From Vibrio sp. MedPE-SWchi (GTDB lineage: Bacteria > Pseudomonadota > Gammaproteobacteria > Enterobacterales > Vibrionaceae), in contig MPDB01000001.1 of NCBI GenBank assembly GCA_001874155.1, positions 310,001-374,000 on the forward strand: 64,000 bases of DNA, given 5' to 3'. The notes below the pieces were generated by a model, which was not told where the DNA came from, searched no databases, and saw nothing but the letters and a program-made list of their open reading frames with translations. Numbering within the stretch: position 1 is the first letter of the stretch; each line of letters opens with the position of its first letter. This document shows positions 26,384 through 34,447 of the stretch, one piece after another. A program made the translations under genes and the position numbers.

Positions 26384-27535
26384 TCAGAAAAGTGGGAAAT
26401 ACGCGGGCGAGTACCCCTTTTTCATCGCATCAACCATAGGTAAAAGCTTAGGCAATGCGTGATGAAAGAACATTTCATAGCCTTGGCACAAGTGATTCAT
26501 TGCTGCGCCATCGTCAGTCTTCGCAATTCTGTTCTTTGGGCAACCGCCTTGGCAAAGCTGAACAAAATCACAGCGACGACACACATCGTTTAAATCATGG
26601 TACTTGTTGGTGCCAAACTCGACTTGCTTTGGGGACGTTGCCATTGCGGAGAGTTTATCACTCTTTATCGAGCCAAGTTGATGATCTTGATACCCATAAT
26701 GGTCACAACTATAAACATTGCCGTCATGCTCTACCATCAATTGCTGCCCACACGTTTCGCTATGGTGACACATTTGACTTGGGTAACCCATTAACACCAT
26801 CAGGCAGTTTTCAAAGAACTGGATGTAAACCTTGCCCACATCCTCTTTTATCCACTCATCAAACAAATCGCAAAGGAATTGCCCCCATTGCTCCCCTGTC
26901 AACGACCAATCATGTCCGGTTCGTCGGTCCAATTCATGATCGATGCAAGGCTGAAATTGCAGGTAACCGCTGCCATTTTCAACCAAAAACGAATAGATAG
27001 TTTTAGCATGCTGGTAGGTTTTATTGTTCACCACGGTTAAGGTATTAAATTCAACGTTTTTGCTTTTAAGGTGCGCCATTCCACGCATGGTGCGCTCAAA
27101 GGAAGACTGACCATTCTTGTCAATGCGAGCAATATCATTCAGCAAGTTTGGCCCATCAATACTGATGCCTAGCATAAAGTGATGCTTAGCAAAAAAAGAG
27201 GCCCAACGTTCGTTAATCATCGTGCCATTGGTTTGCATGGTATTGACGATCCGTTTGTTGGCGACCTTTTTTTCTTGAACGGATACGGCGGATTCATAGA
27301 ACTCCAACCCTCTGAGCATTGGCTCACCACCGTGCCAGATAAAATCGACTTGCTCGGCGGAACGCGGTTGCGCTTCAATATGAGCGTCAACGATCTGTTC
27401 CATCATGGCGGTGGACATTGATGATCGTTTTTCATCGTCTTGTCTATTGAGATAATAGCAGTAGCTGCAATCAAGGTTGCATTGAGCGCCTTCTGCTTTG
27501 ATGAATAAACTGAAAGGATGAGTAGATGTATTCAT
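26384..27535 (-). CDS. anaerobic sulfatase-maturating enzyme (radical SAM)
   Basis: 383 residues, cytoplasmic. Converts the active-site Ser or Cys of sulfatases to formylglycine. The radical-SAM cluster motif is C19-x3-C23-x2-C26 (CNLDCSYCYY). HGGEP motif near 69-73 and ISIDGP near 124-129. The C-terminal region carries the cysteines of two auxiliary Fe-S clusters (CHHSETCGQ, DVCRRCDFVQLCQGGCP). Length and motifs fit the anSME/AtsB group. Its partner is the Ser-type sulfatase encoded about 1.1 kb downstream on the same strand. GGAG precedes the ATG. The next gene, a LysR regulator, begins 17 bases after it. Confidence 0.95.
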   Translation of the reverse strand: MNTSTHPFSLFIKAEGAQCNLDCSYCYYLNRQDDEKRSSMSTAMMEQIVDAHIEAQPRSAEQVDFIWHGGEPMLRGLEFYESAVSVQEKKVANKRIVNTMQTNGTMINERWASFFAKHHFMLGISIDGPNLLNDIARIDKNGQSSFERTMRGMAHLKSKNVEFNTLTVVNNKTYQHAKTIYSFLVENGSGYLQFQPCIDHELDRRTGHDWSLTGEQWGQFLCDLFDEWIKEDVGKVYIQFFENCLMVLMGYPSQMCHHSETCGQQLMVEHDGNVYSCDHYGYQDHQLGSIKSDKLSAMATSPKQVEFGTNKYHDLNDVCRRCDFVQLCQGGCPKNRIAKTDDGAAMNHLCQGYEMFFHHALPKLLPMVDAMKKGYSPAYFPLF

Positions 27536-27686
27536 ATTGACTCCGGTAATTTTTCGTCAACATAACAACCCTCATTCTGTGAAACAATAGGCCTCCTTTT
27601 CAGGTTAGACGCCGTGCCTTTTTCGACCTTAACAACACTGAATAATATTTATAATAAACAGTCAGTTAAACTCACAAATCATGAGT

Positions 27687-27723
27687 ATTAACATCCTTAA
27701 TATCGACTATTACACTCCTTAAT
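27687..27723. promoter_or_regulatory. tandem direct repeats in divergent promoter region
   Basis: ATTAACATCCTTAAT (27687-27701) and ATTACACTCCTTAAT (27709-27723) match at 12 of 15 positions and are offset by 22 bp, two helical turns. They lie between the divergent maturase and DUF1254 genes, about 55-90 bases before the latter. This looks like a pair of binding sites for a dimeric regulator, perhaps the LysR protein at 25470-26366. Confidence 0.5.
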
Positions 27724-27778
27724 CCCAGTTCTTTCTATGATGGCCGTCCATATACGTTCCAACGAATTAAGGTATTCC

Positions 27779-29179
27779 ATGAGAAAGCTGCTCTATAAGA
27801 AAAGTGTACTGACAAGCCTAGTGTGCTCTTTATCCGGTGTAATGGCGATGCCGTCTCTTGCACAACAATCGATCAACCCTGAAGAAGAGCTTGCTTACAA
27901 CCTAGGTGTTCAAGCATTCATTTATGGTACAGGCCCATTAACTGTTGCTGCCGTAAGACAAACCACAACGTCTGTCGACGCACCAATGGACAACGCGATG
28001 GCGCCGCTCAACGAGATGGGTAAAACTCGTGTGCTATCCGGTCCACAAGACAGAATCGTCCCGACCGTGAATAACGACACCCTGTACTCGCAAGCGCATT
28101 ACGACCTTGATTTATCCGGTCCGATGGTGATTGATATTCCTCGAACCGATGATCGTTATTACATCGTTCAGCTCTTAGACGCCTACTCTGATTCAATCAG
28201 AGACTTGCACGTGAAGAATGTTGGCGACCAAGGCTCAAAGGTACTGCTGGTGAAGAAAGGCTGGTCTGGTGATGTTCCAGAAGGCATCGATCGCATCGTT
28301 GAGTCTCGCACTCCAATGGTTTGGTTAATTCAACGCACAGGTGTCTTTGGCGAACAAGACCTTGATGATGCGCTGGCCGTGCATGACCAATTTCTGAGCT
28401 ACCCACTCGCGCAACTCGGTGAAGACCATGGCGTGCTCGAATTAGAAAAATCAAGCGGTCGCATCCCACCAATGGCTAGACCTGAAGGGCTAGAATGGTA
28501 CTCACTGATTGACAAAGAACTGCGCAAGAATCCGATTCCTGAAGATGCCGCAATTGTGGATCAATTCCAACAAATTGGCATTGATGGAGCCACTCCATTT
28601 GATCCCGACACTCTATCTGACGCTCAAAAGAAAGGGCTCATGCGCGCCTTGGCTTCTTCACAACAAATCATCCAGTACGCGGGCAGAAGCATTGGTGACG
28701 TGAACAATGGTTGGTCAATGATGTTCGAGGGCGGCCGTTATGGGACGGACTATTTGAGCCGCGCCAGCATTAACTTGCGTGCGGCGGGTTTGAATGTTCC
28801 TGAGCGCGCACTTTATCCAAATCGATACACCGACTCTAGAGGCGAGCAGCTTTCTGGTGAACATGAGTATCGAATGACGATGCCCGCCGACGCCCCTGCC
28901 GAGGCTTTCTGGTCGTTGACTATGTACGATGCAGAAAACTTGTTTATGGTTGAAAACTTCATCCAACGTTACTCAATATCGACCAATCGAAAAGGTGAAT
29001 TGAAGTACGCAGAAGACGGCACACTGCCGATTTGTATTCAATACAACAAACCTGCTGACCCAACTTGCAACTGGTTGCCCGCGCCACAAGATGATTTTTA
29101 TCTCCACATGCGTCTGTACGAGCCCACTCAAGCGGTGCTTGATAACGAATACCCACTGCCACAGGTTGAAAAGATTTAA
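27779..29179 (+). CDS. second exported DUF1254/DUF1214 protein
   Basis: About 466 residues with a signal peptide (MRKLLYKKSVLTSLVCSLSG through SLA, about 29). DUF1254 part: QDRIVPTVNNDTLYSQAHYD and IDIPRTDDRYYIVQLLDAYS. DUF1214 part: FWSLTMYDAENLFMVEN, RYSISTNRKGELKYAEDGTL and NWLPAPQDDFYLHMRLYEP. It shares domain order with the protein at 21646-23046, but the sequences differ widely, so they are old paralogues rather than a recent copy. The ATG at 27779 is preceded by AAGG; the longer frame from 27737 would hide the signal peptide. Followed after about 100 bases by an outer-membrane protein gene, probably one operon. The molecular role is unknown. Confidence 0.87.
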   Translation: MRKLLYKKSVLTSLVCSLSGVMAMPSLAQQSINPEEELAYNLGVQAFIYGTGPLTVAAVRQTTTSVDAPMDNAMAPLNEMGKTRVLSGPQDRIVPTVNNDTLYSQAHYDLDLSGPMVIDIPRTDDRYYIVQLLDAYSDSIRDLHVKNVGDQGSKVLLVKKGWSGDVPEGIDRIVESRTPMVWLIQRTGVFGEQDLDDALAVHDQFLSYPLAQLGEDHGVLELEKSSGRIPPMARPEGLEWYSLIDKELRKNPIPEDAAIVDQFQQIGIDGATPFDPDTLSDAQKKGLMRALASSQQIIQYAGRSIGDVNNGWSMMFEGGRYGTDYLSRASINLRAAGLNVPERALYPNRYTDSRGEQLSGEHEYRMTMPADAPAEAFWSLTMYDAENLFMVENFIQRYSISTNRKGELKYAEDGTLPICIQYNKPADPTCNWLPAPQDDFYLHMRLYEPTQAVLDNEYPLPQVEKI

Positions 29180-29285
29180 GCCGAAAGCGCGGATTTGAAG
29201 CACTCCAAGTTGGAAGGCGCTGGTTTAAAGCGCTTTCCATTACAAACACTACTCACTACTCACTATTTAATACGAGATTCTATTT

Positions 29286-30398
29286 TTGAAAATTCATCTG
29301 ATCACGCTGCCTCTGCTTTTAGCAGGATCAGCGGCCTGTGTTGCACACGCAGGAGGGTTAAATCTCTCTCAAATCGCAACCGCAAAAAGCGTCGGTACAG
29401 CTGGCGCAGGCAACGTCACCATCAACGATGCGTCGGCGGTTATCACCAATGCCGCCAATTTGTCTGAGATTGAAGAAAGCGCTTGGTTGCTGGGGCTACA
29501 ATACCTTGATGTGGAGTCAAACTTTGTTCGTCAAGACAACGGCTCTGCCACAACCGGAAGCAATCGTGACGTTCTTCCTCATCTCTCTTACGCATCACGC
29601 CTCAACGATAAATGGGTCGCAGGGGCGGCCCTTCATGCGGCTGGAGGGGTTGGCGTAACCTACTCTCAAGGTGTTGGCGCGAACCCAGCGCAGGCAATCA
29701 ATGAGAACAGCATCTCAGCGCTTAACTTAACCTCATCATTGGCTTACCAAATCAGTGACCAGTTATCCGTCGGGGGCTCTGTAATATTGCAGCACGCAGC
29801 CCTTGAAACCCAAGGCCTGAACGGGCGAGAGATCAAAGGCGACAGCCTAGACCTTGGGTTCGGGTTGAGTCTTAATCATCAAATAAGCGAAGACACTCAG
29901 CTGGGTGTCAGCTATCAAGGCCAGTTTGATCATGATTTATCATTGGATGCACTCAACGACTTTGGGATCGATTCGGAGTTAACCTGGGTGAGAAGCCTAA
30001 CCTTGGGTTTACGCCACTCACTGACTCAAGACCTCGACCTGCTTCTCAGCACCAATATGGAGGCGTGGCAAGATTACGATGAAAAATACTCGACGACTTA
30101 CTCGATGGGCGTTGGCGTTGAATACGCATACGATGATTGGATACTGTATAGCGGCGTCAGTGGCGATACGAGCCCAGTCAGCAGTGAAAACAGAGACGTT
30201 CTCCTTCCTCTTGATGCCCAGTGGCGTATCGGTTTAGGGGCTGAACGTAAAATTTCCCATGACCTACATTTAGGCTTGAGTTACCAATATCAGCACTTAG
30301 GTGATGGTGAGATATCTGCCGATTCTGGATTGTTCCAGCCTAATGGCCACTACACGACAAACCGAGTCCATTTCCTCACCCTTTCTTTGCGCTATTAG
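29286..30398 (+). CDS. OmpP1/FadL-like outer-membrane protein
   Basis: 370 residues starting at TTG. Signal peptide (to VAHA, about 22), then GGLNLSQIATAKSVGTAGAGN, the N-terminal pattern of the FadL/OmpP1/TodX transport family. NDASAVITNAANLSEI corresponds to the region preceding the hatch. The barrel ends VHFLTLSLRY, an aromatic C-terminal strand. Family members import hydrophobic molecules such as long-chain fatty acids or aromatics. At 370 residues it is shorter than E. coli FadL (about 446). Placed behind the second DUF1254 gene, it may bring in the hydrophobic compound that protein handles; this is inference. Confidence 0.85.
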   Translation: MKIHLITLPLLLAGSAACVAHAGGLNLSQIATAKSVGTAGAGNVTINDASAVITNAANLSEIEESAWLLGLQYLDVESNFVRQDNGSATTGSNRDVLPHLSYASRLNDKWVAGAALHAAGGVGVTYSQGVGANPAQAINENSISALNLTSSLAYQISDQLSVGGSVILQHAALETQGLNGREIKGDSLDLGFGLSLNHQISEDTQLGVSYQGQFDHDLSLDALNDFGIDSELTWVRSLTLGLRHSLTQDLDLLLSTNMEAWQDYDEKYSTTYSMGVGVEYAYDDWILYSGVSGDTSPVSSENRDVLLPLDAQWRIGLGAERKISHDLHLGLSYQYQHLGDGEISADSGLFQPNGHYTTNRVHFLTLSLRY

Positions 30399-30420
30399 TC
30401 ATTGATTAGTCATTGATACT

Positions 30421-30452
30421 AGGCTTACCTTTTTGGACAAATCGGTGAGCCT
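30421..30452 (+). terminator. hairpin after the FadL-like gene
   Basis: AGGCTTACC / GGTGAGCCT, 9 bp with one G-T pair and a 14-base loop, 22 bases after the stop. Followed by only TT, so a weak terminator at best. Confidence 0.4.
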
Positions 30453-30609
30453 TTACCCATAGCGAGAAATCATTCCCCTACCCAACTTTCACCTTAATCT
30501 TGCGCATCCAGGCCCAAGATTCGCGCTTTGCTTCAATTCAAATAACCATTGATGTACCACTAAAACAATGTGATTATAAAACCCTCACATAAACACGCAT
30601 ACCACCTCT

Positions 30610-31503
30610 ATGAAAATTAGCTACGATCAAGTTCAAGCCTTCATATCTGTTGCAGACAGTGGTTCGTTCAGTGCTGCCGCCAAGCAACTCGGTAAACACC
30701 GAACGACCTTAGGACAAACCATTGCCAACCTAGAGATAGAGATCGATCTGGAATTGTTTGATCGGAGCGGTCGTTATCCCTCATTAACCGCAGATGGTGA
30801 AAAACTCTACCAACAAGCTAAAGCATTGGCCGTTGCTTCTAGCGCATTTGAACAGCTCTGTTTGTATCAATCTAAAGGGCTCGAAACCGAGCTAAAGATT
30901 TACTATTCCGAGCAGCTTCCCGCTCAAATTATTATTGATACTATGATCCAACTGAGAAAGAAGTACCATCAAGTTCGTGTTCACTGGCTCAAAGAAAGTA
31001 ACGTTAACATACTAAAAATATTAGAAAATAATGATGCGGATATTGCCTTCGTGGTCAACCCTCATGGTGACTCCATCACCTCGTTAGATTTTACCTATCT
31101 CTTTCAAATGCCTTACACCGTCTGTGCAAGCCCCGACTTCATTCATCGCCACCGACCTCAAGGCATGGCGAGCTTACAGCATTTGCATCAACTGGCACTT
31201 AGTGATTATTACCACAGCGGGGTGGCCAAAACCGTCTGTACCTCCAATCAAATACAAGAGTTTGATAGCCTGCCCACACTGGTTAGTTTGCTCATGGCTG
31301 GCGAAGGTTGGGCGGTCGTTCCAGCGCATGCCGTCAATGAAAAAATCGATGCAAAACTGTTAGAGGCGATCCCCCTGAAGGAGCTTAACAATACGCTTCG
31401 ATTTCCCATCATTTGCTGGCAAGCATCGAAATCAATGGGCCCTGTTGCCTCATTTATTATCGAGCAAATTAAACAACAAGCTGGCAAATACGAACTGATA
31501 TGA
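30610..31503 (+). CDS. LysR-family regulator upstream of amidase-like gene
   Basis: 297 residues. Winged helix-turn-helix at about 1-60 (YDQVQAFISVADSGSFSAAAKQL, HRTTLGQTIANLEIEIDLELFDR) and an effector domain at about 90-290. The recognition helix has KHRTTLGQTI instead of the usual QPAVS-type string, so it is a divergent member. The next gene, 90 bases downstream on the same strand, is an exported choloylglycine-hydrolase-family enzyme and is a candidate target. The ribosome-binding site is poor. Confidence 0.87.
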   Translation: MKISYDQVQAFISVADSGSFSAAAKQLGKHRTTLGQTIANLEIEIDLELFDRSGRYPSLTADGEKLYQQAKALAVASSAFEQLCLYQSKGLETELKIYYSEQLPAQIIIDTMIQLRKKYHQVRVHWLKESNVNILKILENNDADIAFVVNPHGDSITSLDFTYLFQMPYTVCASPDFIHRHRPQGMASLQHLHQLALSDYYHSGVAKTVCTSNQIQEFDSLPTLVSLLMAGEGWAVVPAHAVNEKIDAKLLEAIPLKELNNTLRFPIICWQASKSMGPVASFIIEQIKQQAGKYELI

Positions 31504-31553
31504 TGAGTTTTCCCTCAGTACATGAGTTTGGCGATTGTTTGCAAGCCCTTAGA

Positions 31554-31590
31554 ATGTTCCACATCGAAACAATAAAACAGACTGGAACAT
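31554..31590 (+). promoter_or_regulatory. inverted repeat covering the ribosome-binding site
   Basis: Perfect 8-bp arms ATGTTCCA (31554-31561) and TGGAACAT (31583-31590). The right arm contains GGAA, the likely Shine-Dalgarno of the gene starting at 31594. If transcribed, the hairpin could hide the ribosome-binding site; as DNA it could be a regulator site. Confidence 0.45.
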
Positions 31591-31593
31591 ACC

Positions 31594-32607
31594 ATGATGA
31601 AACTCAAACCTCTTACCCTTGGCATTCTAATGGCTGGCCTAGCGGCTAGCACGGCTCACGCTTGTACCTCTATTGCTTGGAACACTGAAGAGCACGGCAC
31701 AATCACTTCTCGTACCAACGACTGGATGGAAGGAACGAATCCACGTCTGGGTGGCATCGTTAAGGGTGAGAGTCGTTTCATTCAAGGCCCGAATACCGGT
31801 ACTCAGTACACAGTGAAATACGATGCAGTTGCGGTACTTCCTTACGGTTTAGACCTTGTTCATGACGGTGTAAACAGTGAAGGTCTACAAATCAATACGT
31901 TGTACTACCGCGCAATGACAATGGATGATGTTTCTAAAGAATCTCAAATTTCTCAACTGTCAATGAGTGAATACATTTTGACTCAATACGCGTCGGTTGC
32001 AGAAGCGGTTGAGGCTCTACCTACTCTAGACTACGCATACTTAGCATTAGATGGTATGCCTGCAGACATCGTACTGCACTGGTCTATCACCGACAAAAGC
32101 GGTGACCGAGCGGTGATCGAAATGGACCCAGATGGTCTTAAAATCTACCGTGGTGAAGAAGCCGCAGTCATGACCAACGACCCATCGATGCAAGAGCACA
32201 TCGACAACCTTAAAGAAGTAAAACCAAGCTGGGAATCTGCGGATCGCAACCTTGCTTTCGGTTCAAATGGTAACAGCGCATCGCGCAGCCGCTTTGTTCA
32301 TGCGAGCTACTTCTTAAACTGGCTTGACGAGCCTAGCAGCGCATTCAACGGCATGATGAAACTGGCGACCGTTCCATACCGCGTTCCAGCTGACGCTCCT
32401 TACATGGATTTTGGCGCAGGCATGACAGGTTACGCGACAGAGTGGACACTCTCTCAAAGCCTCGAAACTGGTGACAGTGTGTTTGAATACAACTTCGGGG
32501 AGAACTGGAATACCGTTCGTTTCAACGTGTATGAGTTGATGGGGCAATCGTTTGAAGCTTCATTAACGACCTCTGACATGGGTCAGCTAAATGTCGTGAA
32601 ACTGTAA
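31594..32607 (+). CDS. exported choloylglycine hydrolase / penicillin V acylase family enzyme
   Basis: 337 residues, Ntn-hydrolase superfamily (linear amide C-N hydrolases). Signal peptide MMKLKPLTLGILMAGLAAST followed by AHA|CTSIAWN. Signal cleavage would expose Cys24 as the N-terminal catalytic nucleophile, and Arg and Asp of SRTNDWMEG lie where the family expects active-site residues. MTNDPSMQEH and GSNGNSASRSRFVHASYFL are further family motifs. Related enzymes hydrolyse conjugated bile salts, penicillin V or acyl-homoserine lactones, so bile-salt hydrolysis should not be assumed. Exported members are typical of Gram-negative penicillin V acylase-like clusters. A LysR gene precedes it and a strong terminator follows. 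Confidence 0.9.
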   Translation: MMKLKPLTLGILMAGLAASTAHACTSIAWNTEEHGTITSRTNDWMEGTNPRLGGIVKGESRFIQGPNTGTQYTVKYDAVAVLPYGLDLVHDGVNSEGLQINTLYYRAMTMDDVSKESQISQLSMSEYILTQYASVAEAVEALPTLDYAYLALDGMPADIVLHWSITDKSGDRAVIEMDPDGLKIYRGEEAAVMTNDPSMQEHIDNLKEVKPSWESADRNLAFGSNGNSASRSRFVHASYFLNWLDEPSSAFNGMMKLATVPYRVPADAPYMDFGAGMTGYATEWTLSQSLETGDSVFEYNFGENWNTVRFNVYELMGQSFEASLTTSDMGQLNVVKL

Positions 32608-32683
32608 GTTTGATCACCCAAATTTAGACATTCAGATTCAATCGATTTCGCCTTACCATTAATGGTGGTTAGCGAGAATCTAT

Positions 32684-32714
32684 AAACGGTGAGCTTCGGC
32701 TTGCCGTTTTTTTT
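32684..32714 (+). terminator. rho-independent terminator with TTCG loop
   Basis: Stem AACGGTGAGC / GCTTGCCGTT (two wobble pairs) closed by a TTCG tetraloop and followed by eight T. About 75 bases after the amidase-like gene. Confidence 0.88.
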
Positions 32715-32870
32715 CCGTCCCCAAAAGCCGACTGAATAACGCTTTCAATGAGAAAACAATCACTGACGGCACAGCCCTCTTAATCAACCCTCTCTGCATA
32801 CCTTTCTTCTGACGACAATAATGGCTAAGCTCTTAGCAATAAGTACCAAAGTATTGAGATTGGAGAGAGT

Positions 32871-33068
32871 GTGAACCAACTATTTGAAAAATCAATCTTT
32901 TGCCCCTATTGCGGTGAACGTATCGAGGTGATCATCGACACAAGTGATATTGACGATAAGTACATAGAAGACTGTCAGGTGTGCTGTCGCCCCATCATCT
33001 TTCTGATCACTGAAGGTCGCAGTGATGACTGTCAGGTGAGCGTGTTCAGTGAGGATGAATCCTGTTAG
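32871..33068 (+). CDS. CPXCG-motif cysteine-rich protein
   Basis: 65 residues, GTG start, preceded by GAGAG. Two CxxC-type pairs (CPYCGE at about 11-16 and CQVCCRP at about 36-42) form a zinc-ribbon-like fold of the small CPXCG (DUF1407-like) family, followed by an acidic tail. Cytoplasmic. Function unknown; such proteins often bind zinc. Single gene, convergent with the next. Confidence 0.85.
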   Translation: MNQLFEKSIFCPYCGERIEVIIDTSDIDDKYIEDCQVCCRPIIFLITEGRSDDCQVSVFSEDESC

Positions 33069-33081
33069 TTTTTACTGATTT

Positions 33082-33519
33082 CTAGTTAAGCGCAATGTAA
33101 CCTCGGCCTTGCATACAGTTACGCATAAGGTCATCGCGTTCTTTTTGATTCGCTGACGCTGCGGCGTTTTTTGAACCTCTGCCCGATAACACCCCAACGG
33201 TCGTACCAATGGCTGCGCCTGTTTTCGCTGCGCTGCTTCCTGAGTTTCCAGAGACACTGCCTGCAATAGCGCCAGCCGTTGCACCTCTAAGTCCTCTTTT
33301 AACACCCTGCTCCACCGCTCCTTGCCCTTCATTGTTACCAACATTACTGAGCATGTTTTCGCACTGATAATGGTCTTGGCTAAACTGATTCTCATCATAC
33401 TGCGATAAATCGAAAACAATGTTATGTGCATTCGCATAAGTAGGCATCGCCGCAAATAGGATGACGCTAGCAGCGGCGGCTGCATTAGTGAGTTTATTGC
33501 GTAGAGAAGTCTTTTTCAT
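33082..33519 (-). CDS. exported glycine-zipper protein
   Basis: About 145 residues with a signal peptide (MKKTSLRNKLTNAAAAASVI..., cleaved near ANA). A Gly/Ala/Ser zipper at about 75-120 (RGATAGAIAGSVSGNSG, GAAIGTTVGVLSGRGS) has the repeated GxxxG pattern of membrane-inserting or self-associating hairpins. Two Cys (one in QCENML, one near the end in RNCMQGRGY) could form a disulfide. GGGGCA upstream of the ATG at 33519 fixes the start over a TTG at 33537. No known function; related small proteins are annotated as glycine-zipper family. Confidence 0.75.
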   Translation of the reverse strand: MKKTSLRNKLTNAAAAASVILFAAMPTYANAHNIVFDLSQYDENQFSQDHYQCENMLSNVGNNEGQGAVEQGVKRGLRGATAGAIAGSVSGNSGSSAAKTGAAIGTTVGVLSGRGSKNAAASANQKERDDLMRNCMQGRGYIALN

Positions 33520-33582
33520 GATCTTGCCCCTTAACAAAAGGTGGGCAAATCCATCTGCCTAAGAGAGTGTACGTGTGTTGAG

Positions 33583-34302
33583 TTAGAAATCGTAGGTCAA
33601 GCCAAGCGTAATGATACTGTCGTTATCGATTGGCCCCATAGGGTCGCCATTAAGATACAGTTCACCCTCATTAGTATTGAAGTAGGTATATTTAAGGTAA
33701 GGTGTCCAGTCATCGATCGTTTTAGAAAGAACAACCTCGTGCTCATTGGTTCGATAATCACCCTGGTGGAAAAGAACATTGCCACCAGAACGAGTGAAAC
33801 CACCGTTGGAGCCATCGCTGTTTTCATGTGTGTATAAGTAGTCGAGGCTCCAGCCACCGTGTGAATAGCCCGCACCTGCTAGAAACTTGTTGGTATTGAT
33901 GCTGGTGTCACTCAGGTTTTCCAATACTTGACCCGACTGGTTGTACCCTAAGCCACCAAACACATTGAAGCTCTCGGTAAATTGGTAATCGAGAATACCC
34001 TCTACCAGTAACTCCTCACCCGTTTCCCACTTACCGAGCTCACCATAAAGGTTAAAGGTGAGTGAGTCGTTTATCTGAAAATCATGCCCATAACCCGCGG
34101 CTAACCAGCCCTGATCATCAAAGCCAATATAGACTTGGCCATTCTCGGAGGTGTCGATAAGTGCGCCGGCTTCTGTTGAATAAACGCCATTATCCGCAGC
34201 GTTTGAAGCAACATTTTGCTCCACGTAAATTTGAGTAGAGCTGGCAAACGCGGCGCTGCTTGCCAGTGAAAGAGAGAGCGCGATTAAGTTTCGTTTTTTC
34301 AT
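33583..34302 (-). CDS. small outer-membrane beta-barrel protein
   Basis: 239 residues. Signal peptide MKKRNLIALSLSLASSAAFA, then a barrel with regularly alternating strands (QVYIGFDDQGWLAAGYGHDF, YLKYTYFNTNEGELYLNGD) and a final strand ending in Phe (SIITLGLTYDF). Size suggests 10-12 strands, similar in scale to KdgM-type porins, but I do not recognise a specific family. CTGGAG near the start lies in a short inverted repeat (34308-34313 with 34336-34341) that could limit translation. A LysR gene lies just upstream on the same strand. Confidence 0.78.
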   Translation of the reverse strand: MKKRNLIALSLSLASSAAFASSTQIYVEQNVASNAADNGVYSTEAGALIDTSENGQVYIGFDDQGWLAAGYGHDFQINDSLTFNLYGELGKWETGEELLVEGILDYQFTESFNVFGGLGYNQSGQVLENLSDTSINTNKFLAGAGYSHGGWSLDYLYTHENSDGSNGGFTRSGGNVLFHQGDYRTNEHEVVLSKTIDDWTPYLKYTYFNTNEGELYLNGDPMGPIDNDSIITLGLTYDF

Positions 34303-34447
34303 GAATTCTCCAGTGCTGTTGAGCTTGATTAACTGCTGGAGATTATGAAACGTAAGCCGAATTTAATTAAGAAGGTCAACTTTAGATGTAACATCAATTC
34401 TATTTATGTATTAGCCCACCTAAGCGCTTTCATTCCTTCTGTCTAAT

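Noticed and set aside
26455..27000. 181-residue plus-strand ORF
   Set aside because: Antisense shadow of the radical-SAM maturase, rich in His, Arg and Ser as expected of a reverse frame.
31594..32607. Bile-salt hydrolase assignment
   Set aside because: The family is right, but sequence alone does not separate bile-salt hydrolases from penicillin V acylases or acyl-homoserine-lactone acylases; the broader name is used.
33072..33485. 137-residue minus-strand ORF
   Set aside because: Overlaps the glycine-zipper gene in another frame; the latter has a signal peptide and a good ribosome-binding site.
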